From Hyphomicrobiales bacterium (GTDB lineage: Bacteria > Pseudomonadota > Alphaproteobacteria > Rhizobiales > Xanthobacteraceae), in the NCBI GenBank assembly GCA_027307405.1, contig DAHUXA010000016.1, positions 1-38,481 of the forward strand: a DNA stretch of 38,481 bases, read 5' to 3'. Below the pieces are notes generated by a model that was given only the letters and a program-made list of their open reading frames with translations, was not told the DNA's origin and searched no databases. Of this stretch, positions 24,930 to 33,926 are shown in pieces; position 1 is the first letter of the stretch; every line of letters begins with the position of its first letter. Made by a program: the position numbers and the translations under genes.

Positions 24930-25760
24930 TCAGCCGTCGAGCATGATACCGTACAGCATCTGGTCCATCGCCCGCGAGGGCTCGGGGCAACCAGCTTCAC
25001 CCACGACCTTGGCCGGCACGCCAGCGACGGTAACATTGTTCGGTACCGGTTTAATGACAACCGAGCCGGCGGCAATGCGTGCGCAATGGCCGACCTCGAT
25101 ATTGCCAAGAATCTTGGCGCCTGCCCCGATCATTACGCCGCGACGGATTTTCGGATGGCGATCTTCGTGCTCCTTGCCGGTGCCACCGAGCGTGACGTCA
25201 TGCAGGATCGAAACGTCGTCCTCGATTACCGCGGTCTCGCCGACCACCAGGCCCGTAGCATGATCGAGGAAAATACCGCGCCCGATTTTTGCCGCCGGAT
25301 TGATATCGCACTGAAACACAGATGATGCGCGGCTTTGGAGGTAGAGCGCGAAATCCTTACGGCCTTTGCCGTAAAGCCAATGCGCCAGGCGATGCGTCTG
25401 GATCGCGTGAAAACCTTTGTAATAGAGCACCGGCTCTATGAACCGGCTGGTGGCCGGATCACGGTCGACGGTGGCTACGATATCGGCACGGAAAATCTCG
25501 CCGAGCGCTGGCAGATCCTCAAGCGCGTCGTTATAGGCCTGGCGGATCAGATCTCCAGACACGTCTGCATGAGCAAGCCGCTGGCTGACGCGATGAGCGA
25601 TCGCGGCTTCGAGCTTGTCGTGATGGAGAATGTTTTCGTAGATGAAAGTAGCGAGCTCCGGCTCGCGGCGCGCAACGTCCTCCGCTTCGCTGCGGATACG
25701 CACCCAGACCGGATCGACTTTATCGAGGCCCCGTGCGGGCCGTGTCTGATATTGAGCCAT
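24930..25760 (-). CDS. cysE: Serine O-acetyltransferase
   Basis: 276 residues, full length. The N-terminal helical domain (about 15-145) is followed by a left-handed beta-helix (about 150-245) and a C-terminal tail. It makes O-acetylserine from serine and acetyl-CoA, the entry to cysteine synthesis. The catalytic His167 is in GIFLDHATGLVVGET, and ILHDVTLGGTGKEHEDRHP carries the acceptor loop. The tail ends IMLDG; like CysE elsewhere it may dock in cysteine synthase. It belongs to a four-gene minus-strand run with the hydrolase 95 bp upstream. Confidence 0.95.
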   Translation of the reverse strand: MAQYQTRPARGLDKVDPVWVRIRSEAEDVARREPELATFIYENILHHDKLEAAIAHRVSQRLAHADVSGDLIRQAYNDALEDLPALGEIFRADIVATVDRDPATSRFIEPVLYYKGFHAIQTHRLAHWLYGKGRKDFALYLQSRASSVFQCDINPAAKIGRGIFLDHATGLVVGETAVIEDDVSILHDVTLGGTGKEHEDRHPKIRRGVMIGAGAKILGNIEVGHCARIAAGSVVIKPVPNNVTVAGVPAKVVGEAGCPEPSRAMDQMLYGIMLDG

Positions 25761-25855
25761 GCCCAGGTTCTCCCGGCACCTCTCAGATCCCCCATGGGTC
25801 TTTTATCACAATTTTGGAGCCGCAAGAGAGCGCTGCAAGGCGCCCCGCGCATGGC

Positions 25856-26608
25856 TCACCCGCGTTGGTTAAGGAAGTCGATAACGCCGGCCTTATAGAC
25901 CTTGTCGCCGACCGCCAACATATGGTCACGCCCCGGAATATCGAGGGCGCGTGCACCTGGGATGAGCGCAGCCAATTCATGCGCATTGCCGGCTACTTGA
26001 TCTGTTGTCCCGACTGCAACCAATACCGGCATACGGATGCCTGCCACCTCGGCGCGGCTTAGCGTCTGTCGCGATCCGCGGATGCAGGCTGCGAGCGCGC
26101 GCAAGTCTGATTTGGTCTGTTCGGCGAAGATACGAAACAGGCGGCCTGTCGGATCTTGCACATCCGCCAGCGATGGCGCTTCCAAGGCCTCCGCGATGCT
26201 TTCGGGGAGGCCGACCCCCTCCACCAACCGAATGCCCAGCCCGCCGAGAATCGAGGAGCGCATACGCGCGGGTTGATTCACGGCGAGAAACGCCGTGATG
26301 CGGGCGCCCATCGAGTAGCCCATGACATCGGCGCGTTCGATCTTAAGATGATCGAGCAGAGCGCGAACATCTTCCGCCATGGCAGCGCTGTGATAGCTGG
26401 AAGGGTCGTAGAGCTTGCTCGACGCGCCATGCCCGCGGTCATCGAGCGCGATCGCGCGCCGACCAGCACGCGTGAGCGCAGCGACCCAGCCGGGATGCAC
26501 CCAGTTCACCTCCTTGTTGGAGGCGAAGCCGTGCACCAGCACAATCGGCTCGCCCTCGCCCTCGTCGAGATAAGCGATCTCGACCGCGCCATTCCGGAAA
26601 CTAGGCAT
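25856..26608 (-). CDS. Alpha/beta hydrolase
   Basis: 250 residues with the complete triad: Ser99 in MGYSMG, Asp203 in GTTDQ and His229 in GRDHM. The oxyanion element is HGFASNKEVNW (26-36). It resembles epoxide-hydrolase/esterase-type enzymes of the 3-oxoadipate enol-lactonase branch; the substrate is unknown. There is no signal peptide. Its ATG comes 8 bp after the stop of the 382-residue membrane protein, so the two are co-translated or nearly so. cysE follows 95 bp later. Confidence 0.9.
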   Translation of the reverse strand: MPSFRNGAVEIAYLDEGEGEPIVLVHGFASNKEVNWVHPGWVAALTRAGRRAIALDDRGHGASSKLYDPSSYHSAAMAEDVRALLDHLKIERADVMGYSMGARITAFLAVNQPARMRSSILGGLGIRLVEGVGLPESIAEALEAPSLADVQDPTGRLFRIFAEQTKSDLRALAACIRGSRQTLSRAEVAGIRMPVLVAVGTTDQVAGNAHELAALIPGARALDIPGRDHMLAVGDKVYKAGVIDFLNQRG

Positions 26609-26616
26609 GGGGCGTT

Positions 26617-27765
26617 TTAACTGTGAGCCAGTGCGACGGCAATTGGCTGCATTCGCTCGCGTCTTTGTCTCTCCTTGCGGCGGCGAAGAATACGCAAGGT
26701 CGCCCGTTCGGTCGCACTCTTGAGTGCGGATACAAAACCGAACAGGGCAAACAACGCGCCCAGAAGCCAGATGCTTGCATCGAAAGCAAAGGCCGCAAAC
26801 GCAATTGCGCCGCGCCCAGCAATCTTCAGTATGGCGCGCGTGCGGCTTCCTTCCTTCTCGGCGAGTTTGGCAACCCGTGTCATGTCGCCGGGTTCTTTTG
26901 CAATCTTGAGGCCGTCGACCGCAGCGCGTCCTCCGGCGGCCTTTTCGACGCGGCCAACGTCACGCGCAAATTGCAGCAATCCGCCCGCCCGCTCGACCTT
27001 CACGGCTTCGCGGCCGGCGCGCTCTGCCATCGCCGGCTCGGAGAGACCTGCCTTGCGTATCATGCGGCCGAGATTGCCTGTGAGTTCGGCCCCGAGGCTT
27101 CCGGTCTTGCGTGCGGCTTTCACAAGCGTGAGTCCGGCACGTGCGGGCGCGGCAGCGCCAAAAGTTACGTAGGTGGCTGCGGTGATCGCAATTCCAACGG
27201 AAGCCAGCCCAAGCACCAGCTCGTCAGCTTTCTGCCCTGTCGCCAAGCGCGTTCCCTCGCGCAGGGCGTCACGGATATCGCCGAACACAAACAGATCGCC
27301 GAGCGTGGTGCCGGCAAGCGCGGCGATGTCGTCCGGCTCACCGGTGACAAAGCCGCGCGCGAAACTCTCTGCCCTGTGCCGCATGGTGGCAGTTTCGGCC
27401 CTCGCATTTTTCACCCTGTCCACCAATGACGGATCGAGCGGCACATGCCGATAGAGCGCAAGATCGATAAAACTCTGGGCGAGATCAGCATCATGCGCGG
27501 CCAAAGCGTTTTCGATTTCACGCTGCGCCACGGTGACGTCGAATTTGTCTTCCAGCGCATGATTGGCAATACGCGCCGGATCATCGAGGCCGACAATCGC
27601 CTCGGTCGCGCGCGGGATCATATAGGCCGTGGCCACAGCGAGTAACGCCGCGGCGGCAAGGGCAAGCGCGATACGCGGGCCGCGCACTAGGCTTTTCTGT
27701 AATGGTTCCAATTCGTGGGTTCCAATCTTGATCGGAGAATCGTCGCCGACACCCGAGCCTTTCAA
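26617..27765 (-). CDS. Membrane protein of unknown function, three hydrophobic segments
   Basis: 382 residues from TTG 27765; no ribosome site is seen, so the start is uncertain, with later TTG or GTG codons possible. Hydrophobic segments at about 31-50, 184-206 and 317-347 frame a helical, Ala/Asp-rich loop (51-183) and a basic amphipathic region (207-316). The tail is strongly basic (RRRKERQRRER, 361-371). Similar hypothetical proteins exist in Rhizobiales but I know no function. It heads the run hydrolase-cysE-DUF3126. It is divergent from the zf-CHCC gene with a 136-bp spacer. Confidence 0.72.
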   Translation of the reverse strand: MKGSGVGDDSPIKIGTHELEPLQKSLVRGPRIALALAAAALLAVATAYMIPRATEAIVGLDDPARIANHALEDKFDVTVAQREIENALAAHDADLAQSFIDLALYRHVPLDPSLVDRVKNARAETATMRHRAESFARGFVTGEPDDIAALAGTTLGDLFVFGDIRDALREGTRLATGQKADELVLGLASVGIAITAATYVTFGAAAPARAGLTLVKAARKTGSLGAELTGNLGRMIRKAGLSEPAMAERAGREAVKVERAGGLLQFARDVGRVEKAAGGRAAVDGLKIAKEPGDMTRVAKLAEKEGSRTRAILKIAGRGAIAFAAFAFDASIWLLGALFALFGFVSALKSATERATLRILRRRKERQRRERMQPIAVALAHS

Positions 27766-27901
27766 TATTCAAGTGCACGCAACCAAGGCGTTTCAACGGC
27801 ACCGTATATTGCTTTCGCAATTGAGCTAGGCATTGCGCAGGCGCCTCGCTATGGTGCCCTTGAAAACTCGCCGCCGAAGCGCGGCAGCATGAGGAGATTC
27901 C

Positions 27902-28150
27902 ATGGCGGAACATGTCGTCCCCCACTTTCACAACGATCCGGGCGTACCAGTCATCGAGATCGGCGCCACGGAATTCATGTGCGTCGGAGCGACACCCCCG
28001 TATGACCACCCGCATGTGTTCCTCGACATGGGCGAAGATAAAGAAATCATCTGTCCGTATTGCTCTACGCTTTACCGCCACGATCCGGCACTCGACTCGC
28101 ATGCGGCCCGACCGCCGCAATGCGCGTTGACACACTCCGCTGCTGCCTGA
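27902..28150 (+). CDS. Zinc-finger (zf-CHCC) domain protein
   Basis: 82 residues. The metal site pattern is Cys27, His36 or His38, then Cys51 and Cys54 in ICPYCSTLYR. This fits the zf-CHCC family, known from the mitochondrial complex I subunit NDUFS6 and its alphaproteobacterial relatives. Bacterial forms are small cytoplasmic proteins; a role in complex I is plausible but not shown here because no nuo gene is near. GAGGAG precedes the ATG. The FAD monooxygenase follows after 21 bp. Confidence 0.9.
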   Translation: MAEHVVPHFHNDPGVPVIEIGATEFMCVGATPPYDHPHVFLDMGEDKEIICPYCSTLYRHDPALDSHAARPPQCALTHSAAA

Positions 28151-28171
28151 GCTTTTTCGGGGCTTTTAGCC

Positions 28172-29380
28172 ATGGCGCCCGCGCGTCATGTCATCGTCGC
28201 CGGTGCCGGCATTGCCGGGTTGACGGCCGCGCTGGCCCTCGCCCGCGCTGGCATACGCGTGACCGTATTCGAGCAGGCCGAGAAACTCGAAGAGGCCGGC
28301 GCCGGACTTCAGCTTTCCCCTAATGCGAGTCGCGTATTGATCGCTCTCGGGCTCCGAGAACGTCTGGCATCAGTCGCGGTGACGCCACAGGCTATCCGCG
28401 TCATGTCCGGTGGCTCCGCTCGTGAAATTGTGCGTATTCCGTTGGGTGACGAGGCGGAGCGCCGCTACGGTGCACCTTACTGGTCGATCCACCGCGGCGA
28501 CTTGCAATCAGCGCTCGCCGATGCTGTCCGAAGCGAGATTGATGTGGCACTTAAGCTCGGTGTCCGGGTCGAAGATTTCGCAGCCCACGTCAAAGGTGTC
28601 AGCGTGGTCGCCAGGCAGGGCACCCAGGTGCGCAACGAACGTGGCATCGCGCTGATTGGTGCCGATGGCATCTGGTCGAATGTCGCTGCGCGCTTGCGCC
28701 GACAACAGCCGCCTACATTTCGTCACCGCACCGCCTGGCGTGCACTCGTTTCCGCCGATGCTGTGCCGGCAGAATTCCGCCAGCCATTGGTGCACCTTTG
28801 GCTCGGCCACGACGCGCACCTCGTGCACTACCCGGTCAAAGCCGGCAAACTTATCAATATCGTCGGCATCGTCCACGATGAGTGGAACGAGATTGGCTGG
28901 TCCGCAGCCGGCGACCGCATCGAAATCCTCCGACATTTCTCCCGCTTGACTTGGTCGGAGAAGGCCCGCGCGCTCATCTCGATTCCCGATCGCTGGCTGA
29001 AATGGGCGCTGTACGACCGCAAGGACCCCTTCCGTGGCACCAGACTTCCTGTGACGCTGATCGGGGACGCCGCCCACCCGATGCTGCCATTCCTCGCGCA
29101 GGGCGCCGGCATGGCAATCGAGGACGCCGCGGTCATAGCCGACATGCTGTGTAAATATCTCGACGACCCATCTGACGCCGTACGCGCGTATGAAGGTGCG
29201 CGGTGGCACCGCACCGCACGTGCCCAACAATTTTCCCGCCGCCAAGATCGCATTTATGGGCTGACGGGGCCGGAGGCGTTCGTTCGCAATCTGGCAATGC
29301 GAGCGATGGGCGGAGAAAAGCTGCGCGCTCGTTACGATTGGCTCTATAGTTGGCGTCCACCCGAACGCTACAGTGCGTGA
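28172..29380 (+). CDS. FAD-dependent aromatic monooxygenase (PHBH family)
   Basis: 402 residues of a group A flavoprotein monooxygenase. The FAD motif GAGIAG (11-16) and acidic Glu34 open the Rossmann fold, the DG motif is in GADGIWSNVAARL (about 165), and the GD motif is LIGDAAHPMLPFLAQG (about 296-311). It resembles salicylate or 3-hydroxybenzoate hydroxylases, which use NAD(P)H and O2; the substrate cannot be set. It is coupled to the zf-CHCC gene by a 21-bp gap. A palindromic repeat begins right at its stop codon. Confidence 0.9.
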   Translation: MAPARHVIVAGAGIAGLTAALALARAGIRVTVFEQAEKLEEAGAGLQLSPNASRVLIALGLRERLASVAVTPQAIRVMSGGSAREIVRIPLGDEAERRYGAPYWSIHRGDLQSALADAVRSEIDVALKLGVRVEDFAAHVKGVSVVARQGTQVRNERGIALIGADGIWSNVAARLRRQQPPTFRHRTAWRALVSADAVPAEFRQPLVHLWLGHDAHLVHYPVKAGKLINIVGIVHDEWNEIGWSAAGDRIEILRHFSRLTWSEKARALISIPDRWLKWALYDRKDPFRGTRLPVTLIGDAAHPMLPFLAQGAGMAIEDAAVIADMLCKYLDDPSDAVRAYEGARWHRTARAQQFSRRQDRIYGLTGPEAFVRNLAMRAMGGEKLRARYDWLYSWRPPERYSA

Positions 29381-29413
29381 TCCTGAAAAGTGGGACCGGT
29401 TTTCGGAAGAGCG
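29381..29413. repeat. Degenerate copy of a dispersed palindromic repeat
   Basis: CTGAAAAGTGGGACCGGTTT is the core; TGAAAA and TTTTCG can pair with a wobble to form a 7-bp stem. It shares the GTGGGA-CCGGTTT centre with the better copy at 36582-36629 in the same orientation relative to the upstream gene. It starts immediately after the TGA of the monooxygenase gene and fills much of the 54-bp gap to the MetE-like gene. I associate this pattern with dispersed intergenic palindromes in Rhizobiales. Confidence 0.7.
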
Positions 29414-29434
29414 CAAACCAAAGAGTTCAGTCGT

Positions 29435-30457
29435 ATGATGTTTCCCTCGACCGTCGCCGGCAGCCTGCCGAAACCGTCCTGGCTGGCCGAACCGAACAAG
29501 CTGTGGCCGCAATGGCGCCTGCAAGGCGAGGAGCTGGCAGCGGCCAAGCTCGACGCCACATTGCTTGCGCTCAAGTGGCAGGAGGACGCCGGCATCGATA
29601 TCATCTGCGACGGCGAAATGTCCCGCCAGCATTTCGTCCACGGCTTCCTTGAATTTGTCGATGGCATCGACTTCGCACATAAGGTCGAGATGGGAATCCG
29701 CGCCGACCGTTATAAAGCCATGGTCCCGGTGGTCCGTGGAGAACTCAAACTCAAAGGCCGTGTGCATCAGGCGGAAGCGCGTCACGCGCGCGTTCATACG
29801 CAGCGCAAACTCAAGATCACTCTGCCTGGGCCGATGACGATTTCCGACACGATCGCCGACGCGCATTACGGCGACAAAATCAAAATGGCGATGGCTTTCG
29901 CCGACCTGCTTAACACGGAAGCGCGCGCGCTCGAAAAGGATGGCGTCGATGTCATCCAGTTCGATGAGCCGGCCTTCAATGTGTTCATGGGCGAAGTCGC
30001 CGGATGGGGCATCGAGGCGCTCCATCGCGCCATCGATGGCCTCAAATGCGCAACCGCCGTGCATATCTGCTATGGCTATGGCATCAAAGCCAATATCGAC
30101 TGGAAGAATTCGCTCGGCGCCGAGTGGCGGCAATACGAGGAAATTTTCCCGGCACTTGCCAAAAGTCGCATCGGCCAGGTATCGGTCGAGTGCATCAATT
30201 CACATGTCCCGCTCAAACTGTTGTCGTTGCTCGACGGCAAGGATGTGCTGATCGGCGTGATCGACGTGGCCACCGACAAGGTCGAGTCGCCGGAGCGAGT
30301 GGCACAGGTCATCGGCGACGTCTTGAAATTCGTGCCGAAGGAGAAGATTGTCGCCTGCACAAATTGCGGTATGGCCCCGATGCGGCGCGACATCGCCGAA
30401 GCAAAGTTGATTGCCTTGGGCCAAGGCGCTGCGCTCGCGCGCAAGAAATACGGGTGA
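29435..30457 (+). CDS. Stand-alone MetE-type methionine synthase catalytic domain
   Basis: 340 residues from the double ATG 29435; the frame upstream to 29390 lies in the repeat. Only the C-terminal catalytic half of cobalamin-independent methionine synthase is present. Zinc ligands are intact: His210 and Cys212 (AVHICYG), Glu252 (SVECINS) and Cys311 (CTNCGM); VIQFDEPAF is the substrate motif. Known single-domain relatives (core-MetE) take the methyl group from donors other than folate, for example methylcobalamin, so the donor is open. It converges on csoR, 13 bp between stops. Confidence 0.88.
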   Translation: MMFPSTVAGSLPKPSWLAEPNKLWPQWRLQGEELAAAKLDATLLALKWQEDAGIDIICDGEMSRQHFVHGFLEFVDGIDFAHKVEMGIRADRYKAMVPVVRGELKLKGRVHQAEARHARVHTQRKLKITLPGPMTISDTIADAHYGDKIKMAMAFADLLNTEARALEKDGVDVIQFDEPAFNVFMGEVAGWGIEALHRAIDGLKCATAVHICYGYGIKANIDWKNSLGAEWRQYEEIFPALAKSRIGQVSVECINSHVPLKLLSLLDGKDVLIGVIDVATDKVESPERVAQVIGDVLKFVPKEKIVACTNCGMAPMRRDIAEAKLIALGQGAALARKKYG

Positions 30458-30470
30458 CTTTCGCCGCTCG

Positions 30471-30746
30471 TTACCTTGCCGCCCTGCCCATAACGTCCAT
30501 CAGCTCGGCGACCTTTCGCCGCTGGTCGGCCTTGTTGCCGCTCTTGATTGCGTGGTCGACGCAATGAGACACGTGATCGCGCAGGATTTCTTCCTCGGCA
30601 CGCCGTAGCGCAGCACGCACGGCTGCGATTTGCGTCACGATGTCGATGCAATAGCGGTCATCTTCGACCATGCGGGCAAGCCCCCGTACCTGGCCTTCGA
30701 TGCGGTTGAGCCGCTTGAGCGTCGTCGCCTTGCTGTCCTTCGCCAT
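30471..30746 (-). CDS. csoR: CsoR-type copper-sensing repressor
   Basis: 91 residues, all helical, of the CsoR/RcnR/FrmR family. Cu(I) ligands Cys33, His58 and Cys62 have exactly the spacing of CsoR (C-x24-H-x3-C), with no RcnR or FrmR N-terminal His/Cys pattern. Apo protein would bind the palindrome at 30756 and repress both itself and the copper ATPase; Cu(I) would release it. The gene is divergent from the ATPase with a 44-bp spacer. The ATG lies 10 bases from the palindrome edge. Confidence 0.9.
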   Translation of the reverse strand: MAKDSKATTLKRLNRIEGQVRGLARMVEDDRYCIDIVTQIAAVRAALRRAEEEILRDHVSHCVDHAIKSGNKADQRRKVAELMDVMGRAAR

Positions 30747-30755
30747 GACGTCTAT

Positions 30756-30772
30756 ATACCCCCTGGGGGTAT
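30756..30772. promoter_or_regulatory. CsoR operator palindrome
   Basis: ATACCCCC-T-GGGGGTAT is a perfect inverted repeat with 8-base arms in the 44-bp gap between csoR and the copper ATPase gene. It matches the G-tract type of operator known for CsoR repressors. It sits 10 bases before csoR and 18 bases before the ATPase start, so binding should block both divergent promoters. Confidence 0.8.
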
Positions 30773-30790
30773 TAGAGACAAGGTGCAGGT

Positions 30791-33112
30791 GTGACGGCAG
30801 AACATAACCATCATCACGAGGCGCCTGTCGGAGGCGCCATCGACCCCGTGTGCGGCATGACAGTCGATCCGCACACCGTCAAATACCGTACCGACCATCG
30901 CGGCCACACTTACTATTTCTGCTCTGCCGGCTGCCGCACCAAGTTCATCAGCGATCCGCAAAAATATCTGGCAGGGCATAAACCTGACCCGGTGCCCGAA
31001 GGCACGATCTACACCTGCCCGATGCATCCCGAGATCCGTCAAGTCGGTCCGGGCTCCTGCCCGATCTGCGGCATGGCGCTCGAGCCCGAGATAGCCGGCA
31101 CAGAGACAGGTCCTAACCCTGAACTCGTCGACATGACGCGCCGGTTCTGGATCGGCCTGGTGCTGACACTCCCGGTTTTCGTCCTGGAGATGGGCGCCCA
31201 CATCGTCGGCGCGCACAATTGGGTCACGCCAACGCTGTCGAACTACGTGCAGTTCATCTTCGCGACGCCAGTGGTCCTGTGGGCCGGCTGGCCGTTCTTT
31301 GTGCGCGGCTGGCAATCGCTCGTCACACGCAATCTCAACATGTTTACGCTGATCGCCATGGGCACCGGTGTTGCCTATGTTTACAGCCTGGTCGCTACCT
31401 TCGCGCCGGGCATTTTCCCGGACGCTTTCCGCAGTCACGGCGGCGCACCAGCCACCTATTTTGAAGCAGCCAGCGTCATCACCGTGCTGGTGCTGATGGG
31501 TCAAGTGCTTGAACTGCGCGCTCGCGAGGCAACATCGGGAGCAATCCGCGCCCTTCTCGATCTCGCCCCAAAAACCGCGCGCCGCGTGAAAAATGACGGC
31601 AGTGATGAGGAAGTATCGCTCGATGCGGTGCATACCGGCGATCGTTTGCGTGTGCGTCCCGGCGACAAGGTTCCGGTCGATGGCAGCGTGCTCGAGGGCC
31701 GCTCCGCGCTTGATGAGTCGATGGTCACAGGCGAATCAATGCCGGTGACCAAAGAAAAGGACTCGCGCGTGATTGGCGGCACGCTCAACAAGAGCGGAAG
31801 TTTTGTCATGCGCGCGGACAAAGTTGGCCGCGATACATTGCTGTCCCAGATCGTGCAGATGGTGGCAAGCGCACAACGCAGTCGCGCGCCAATCCAGCGT
31901 GTGGCCGACCAGGTGTCTGCGTGGTTCGTACCAGCGGTAATTGCCGTTGCGCTTATTGCGTTTGCCGCTTGGGCGGCATTCGGCCCGGAGCCGCGATTCG
32001 CCTTCGGCCTGGTGGCGGCCGTGAGCGTGCTGATTATCGCCTGTCCCTGCGCCCTAGGCCTCGCCACGCCAATGTCGATCATGGTCGGCGTCGGCCGCGG
32101 TGCGCAAGCCGGCGTGTTGATCAAAAATGCCGAGGCGCTGGAGCGCATGGAGAAGATCGACACCCTCGTCATCGACAAGACTGGCACGCTGACCGAAGGC
32201 AAGCCGAGGGTGGTGGCGGTTGCTCCCGCCTCCGGCTTCGACGAAGCGCAGGTGCTCCAGCTTGCGGCGAGCGCCGAGCGCGGCAGTGAGCATCCTCTGG
32301 CGGCAGCCATCGTCGCCGCCGCGTCCGAGCGGAAACTCGAGTTCTCGCCGATTCGCGATTTTGATGCCCCTGCCGGAAAGGGCGTGACCGGCACTATTGA
32401 CGGCAAAAAGGTTGCGCTCGGCAATGCGAGGTTTCTCAATGAAATGAGGATCGATACCTCGGCCCTCGCGTCGCAAGCCGAGCGTCTGCGCGGCGATGGA
32501 GCGACCGCCATCTTCCTTGCCGCCGACGGCAAGGCTGCCGGCGTTATTGCTATCGCCGATCCGATCAAGGAGACCACGCCGGATGCACTGAAGGCGCTCG
32601 CTGCGGACGGCATTCGCGTGGTGATGCTCACCGGCGACAACCGGACCACCGCGCAGGCTGTCGCGCGGCGCCTCGGCATCGCCGAGGTCGAGGCAGAAGT
32701 TCTCCCCGATCAAAAGAGTGCCGTTGTCGAAAAACTGCGGCGCGAAGGCCGCACGGTCGCGATGGCCGGTGACGGCGTCAATGACGCGCCGGCGCTCGCG
32801 GCTGCCGAAGTCGGTATCGCCATGGGCACCGGCGCCGATGTCGCAATCGAAAGTGCCGGCATCACGCTCCTCAAGGGCGATCTCACCGGCATTGTTAGGG
32901 CACGCACCCTCTCGTCTGCGGTCATGCATAACATCCGACAGAACCTATTTTTTGCATTCATTTATAATGCGCTCGGCGTGCCTGTTGCCGCCGGCGCGCT
33001 CTATCCCGTGTTCGGCCTGCTGTTGTCGCCGATCATTGCAGCCGCCGCGATGGCGCTGTCATCGGTCAGCGTTGTCGGCAATGCGTTGCGGCTGCGAGGC
33101 GTGGCGCTTTAG
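30791..33112 (+). CDS. copA: Copper-exporting P1B-type ATPase with YHS and heavy-metal-binding domains
   Basis: 773 residues from GTG 30791. The His-rich start is followed by a YHS domain (about 17-60; Cys21, Cys44, Cys48) and a heavy-metal-binding domain (about 73-100; YTCPMHPE, Cys90, Cys93), and no classical HMA ferredoxin-like domain. The membrane metal site CPC is Cys418/Cys420; the phosphorylation site is Asp462 in DKTGT; SEHPLA, TGDN and GDGVNDAP complete the ATPase core, and [15 protein letters not shown] ends it. It exports Cu(I) across the inner membrane. Control by the adjacent csoR and its operator is likely. Confidence 0.95.
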   Translation: MTAEHNHHHEAPVGGAIDPVCGMTVDPHTVKYRTDHRGHTYYFCSAGCRTKFISDPQKYLAGHKPDPVPEGTIYTCPMHPEIRQVGPGSCPICGMALEPEIAGTETGPNPELVDMTRRFWIGLVLTLPVFVLEMGAHIVGAHNWVTPTLSNYVQFIFATPVVLWAGWPFFVRGWQSLVTRNLNMFTLIAMGTGVAYVYSLVATFAPGIFPDAFRSHGGAPATYFEAASVITVLVLMGQVLELRAREATSGAIRALLDLAPKTARRVKNDGSDEEVSLDAVHTGDRLRVRPGDKVPVDGSVLEGRSALDESMVTGESMPVTKEKDSRVIGGTLNKSGSFVMRADKVGRDTLLSQIVQMVASAQRSRAPIQRVADQVSAWFVPAVIAVALIAFAAWAAFGPEPRFAFGLVAAVSVLIIACPCALGLATPMSIMVGVGRGAQAGVLIKNAEALERMEKIDTLVIDKTGTLTEGKPRVVAVAPASGFDEAQVLQLAASAERGSEHPLAAAIVAAASERKLEFSPIRDFDAPAGKGVTGTIDGKKVALGNARFLNEMRIDTSALASQAERLRGDGATAIFLAADGKAAGVIAIADPIKETTPDALKALAADGIRVVMLTGDNRTTAQAVARRLGIAEVEAEVLPDQKSAVVEKLRREGRTVAMAGDGVNDAPALAAAEVGIAMGTGADVAIESAGITLLKGDLTGIVRARTLSSAVMHNIRQNLFFAFIYNALGVPVAAGALYPVFGLLLSPIIAAAAMALSSVSVVGNALRLRGVAL

Positions 33113-33117
33113 CTACG

Positions 33118-33279
33118 CTAGTAGATCGCCAGATATTTCAGCAGCGATAGAACGCCGATGATGATGACAATGACACGGACGATCTGTTTCGCCCGGCCGT
33201 CAATTGGCAACATGTTGATCAGATAAAGTACTAGAACGATGACAAGGAACGTAATGAGAATACTGATTAAAATGCCCAT
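33118..33279 (-). CDS. Thivi_2564-type 53-residue membrane protein
   Basis: A real gene too short for usual ORF cut-offs. From ATG 33279 it encodes 53 residues: a transmembrane helix (about 2-23), the conserved turn INMLPIDGRAKQIVR (21-35) and a second helix (36-50), ending YLAIY. The conserved central motif identifies the Thivi_2564 family of small membrane proteins; function is unknown. GGGGGCGAG precedes the ATG; the in-frame ATG 33291 lacks a ribosome site. It converges on the copper ATPase with 5 bp between stops. Confidence 0.85.
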   Translation of the reverse strand: MGILISILITFLVIVLVLYLINMLPIDGRAKQIVRVIVIIIGVLSLLKYLAIY

Positions 33280-33362
33280 GCTCGCCCCCATCTAGTGCCA
33301 CGGCTGTGGCGGGTTCTACGCCAACAAGTTCCCTGACCGGAAAAAGTTCCAGGTTCGCCGTG

Positions 33363-33734
33363 TTAGCGGACAGGCTGATCGCTCGCGCGAGCGCCGGGCC
33401 CTGTGACACCCGGTACAAACTTGCAATTCCTTTCGGCGGCAGTCTTGCGCATCTGGTCCAGTTCGCCACGCAATTGCAGATATTCCGGACGGTAAGCCAG
33501 CGTGCTCGCCAGCTGGCCGTTCGGGCCGGCCTTCGCCGTCAGCGCCTCCAGTTCATGCATGCGCGTAAGATTGGTCTGCGCTGCGGTCGCGAGTTCCGGA
33601 CAGCTGTAAAGAATGTATTTGTCCGGCGGCACCAAGAAACGGCTGGCAGTCTCCTCCGATGCGCAGCCGGAAAGCGCCCAGGCCGCGAATGCGGCGATCA
33701 GGGACCGGACTGTCTCGGAACGAGTCATTGCCAT
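33363..33734 (-). CDS. Small lipoprotein, unknown function
   Basis: 123 residues if started at ATG 33734 (ATG 33728 and 33758 are alternatives; none has a good ribosome site). The lipobox ALSGC places the lipidated Cys at residue 24, so it should be anchored in the periplasm. The mature part has FLVPPDKYILYSCPEL, a coiled-coil-like helix with TRMHELEALTAKAG, and RPEYLQLRGELDQMRKTAAE, with two further Cys residues possibly paired. Similar lipoproteins are common in Rhizobiales without known function. It lies in the transition to the accessory patch. Confidence 0.75.
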   Translation of the reverse strand: MAMTRSETVRSLIAAFAAWALSGCASEETASRFLVPPDKYILYSCPELATAAQTNLTRMHELEALTAKAGPNGQLASTLAYRPEYLQLRGELDQMRKTAAERNCKFVPGVTGPGARASDQPVR

Positions 33735-33926
33735 GCAGCTATTGCACAAATTTGGCATCGCAGTGGTGCGGATGGAGTGATATTTCCGTGGATTCTAAGG
33801 TACGGGCTTTCGATCCCGGTTCCGGGTAGCCCGCTATCGTCTTGAATCTATTGGTAGGCTGCTGGAAAAGTGATTTTTTGTCACCTGTGCATAGTGAAGA
33901 AATCTTAGCCGTGATTCAATGAAGGG

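Noticed and set aside
28508-30133. 541-codon minus-strand open frame
   Set aside because: It covers parts of two well-supported plus-strand genes (monooxygenase and MetE-like) and is composed of their antisense; His/Asp/Arg-rich and without family motifs.
31501-32679. 392-codon minus-strand open frame
   Set aside because: Antisense of the copper ATPase; Ser/Ala/Pro-rich shadow typical of GC-rich genes.
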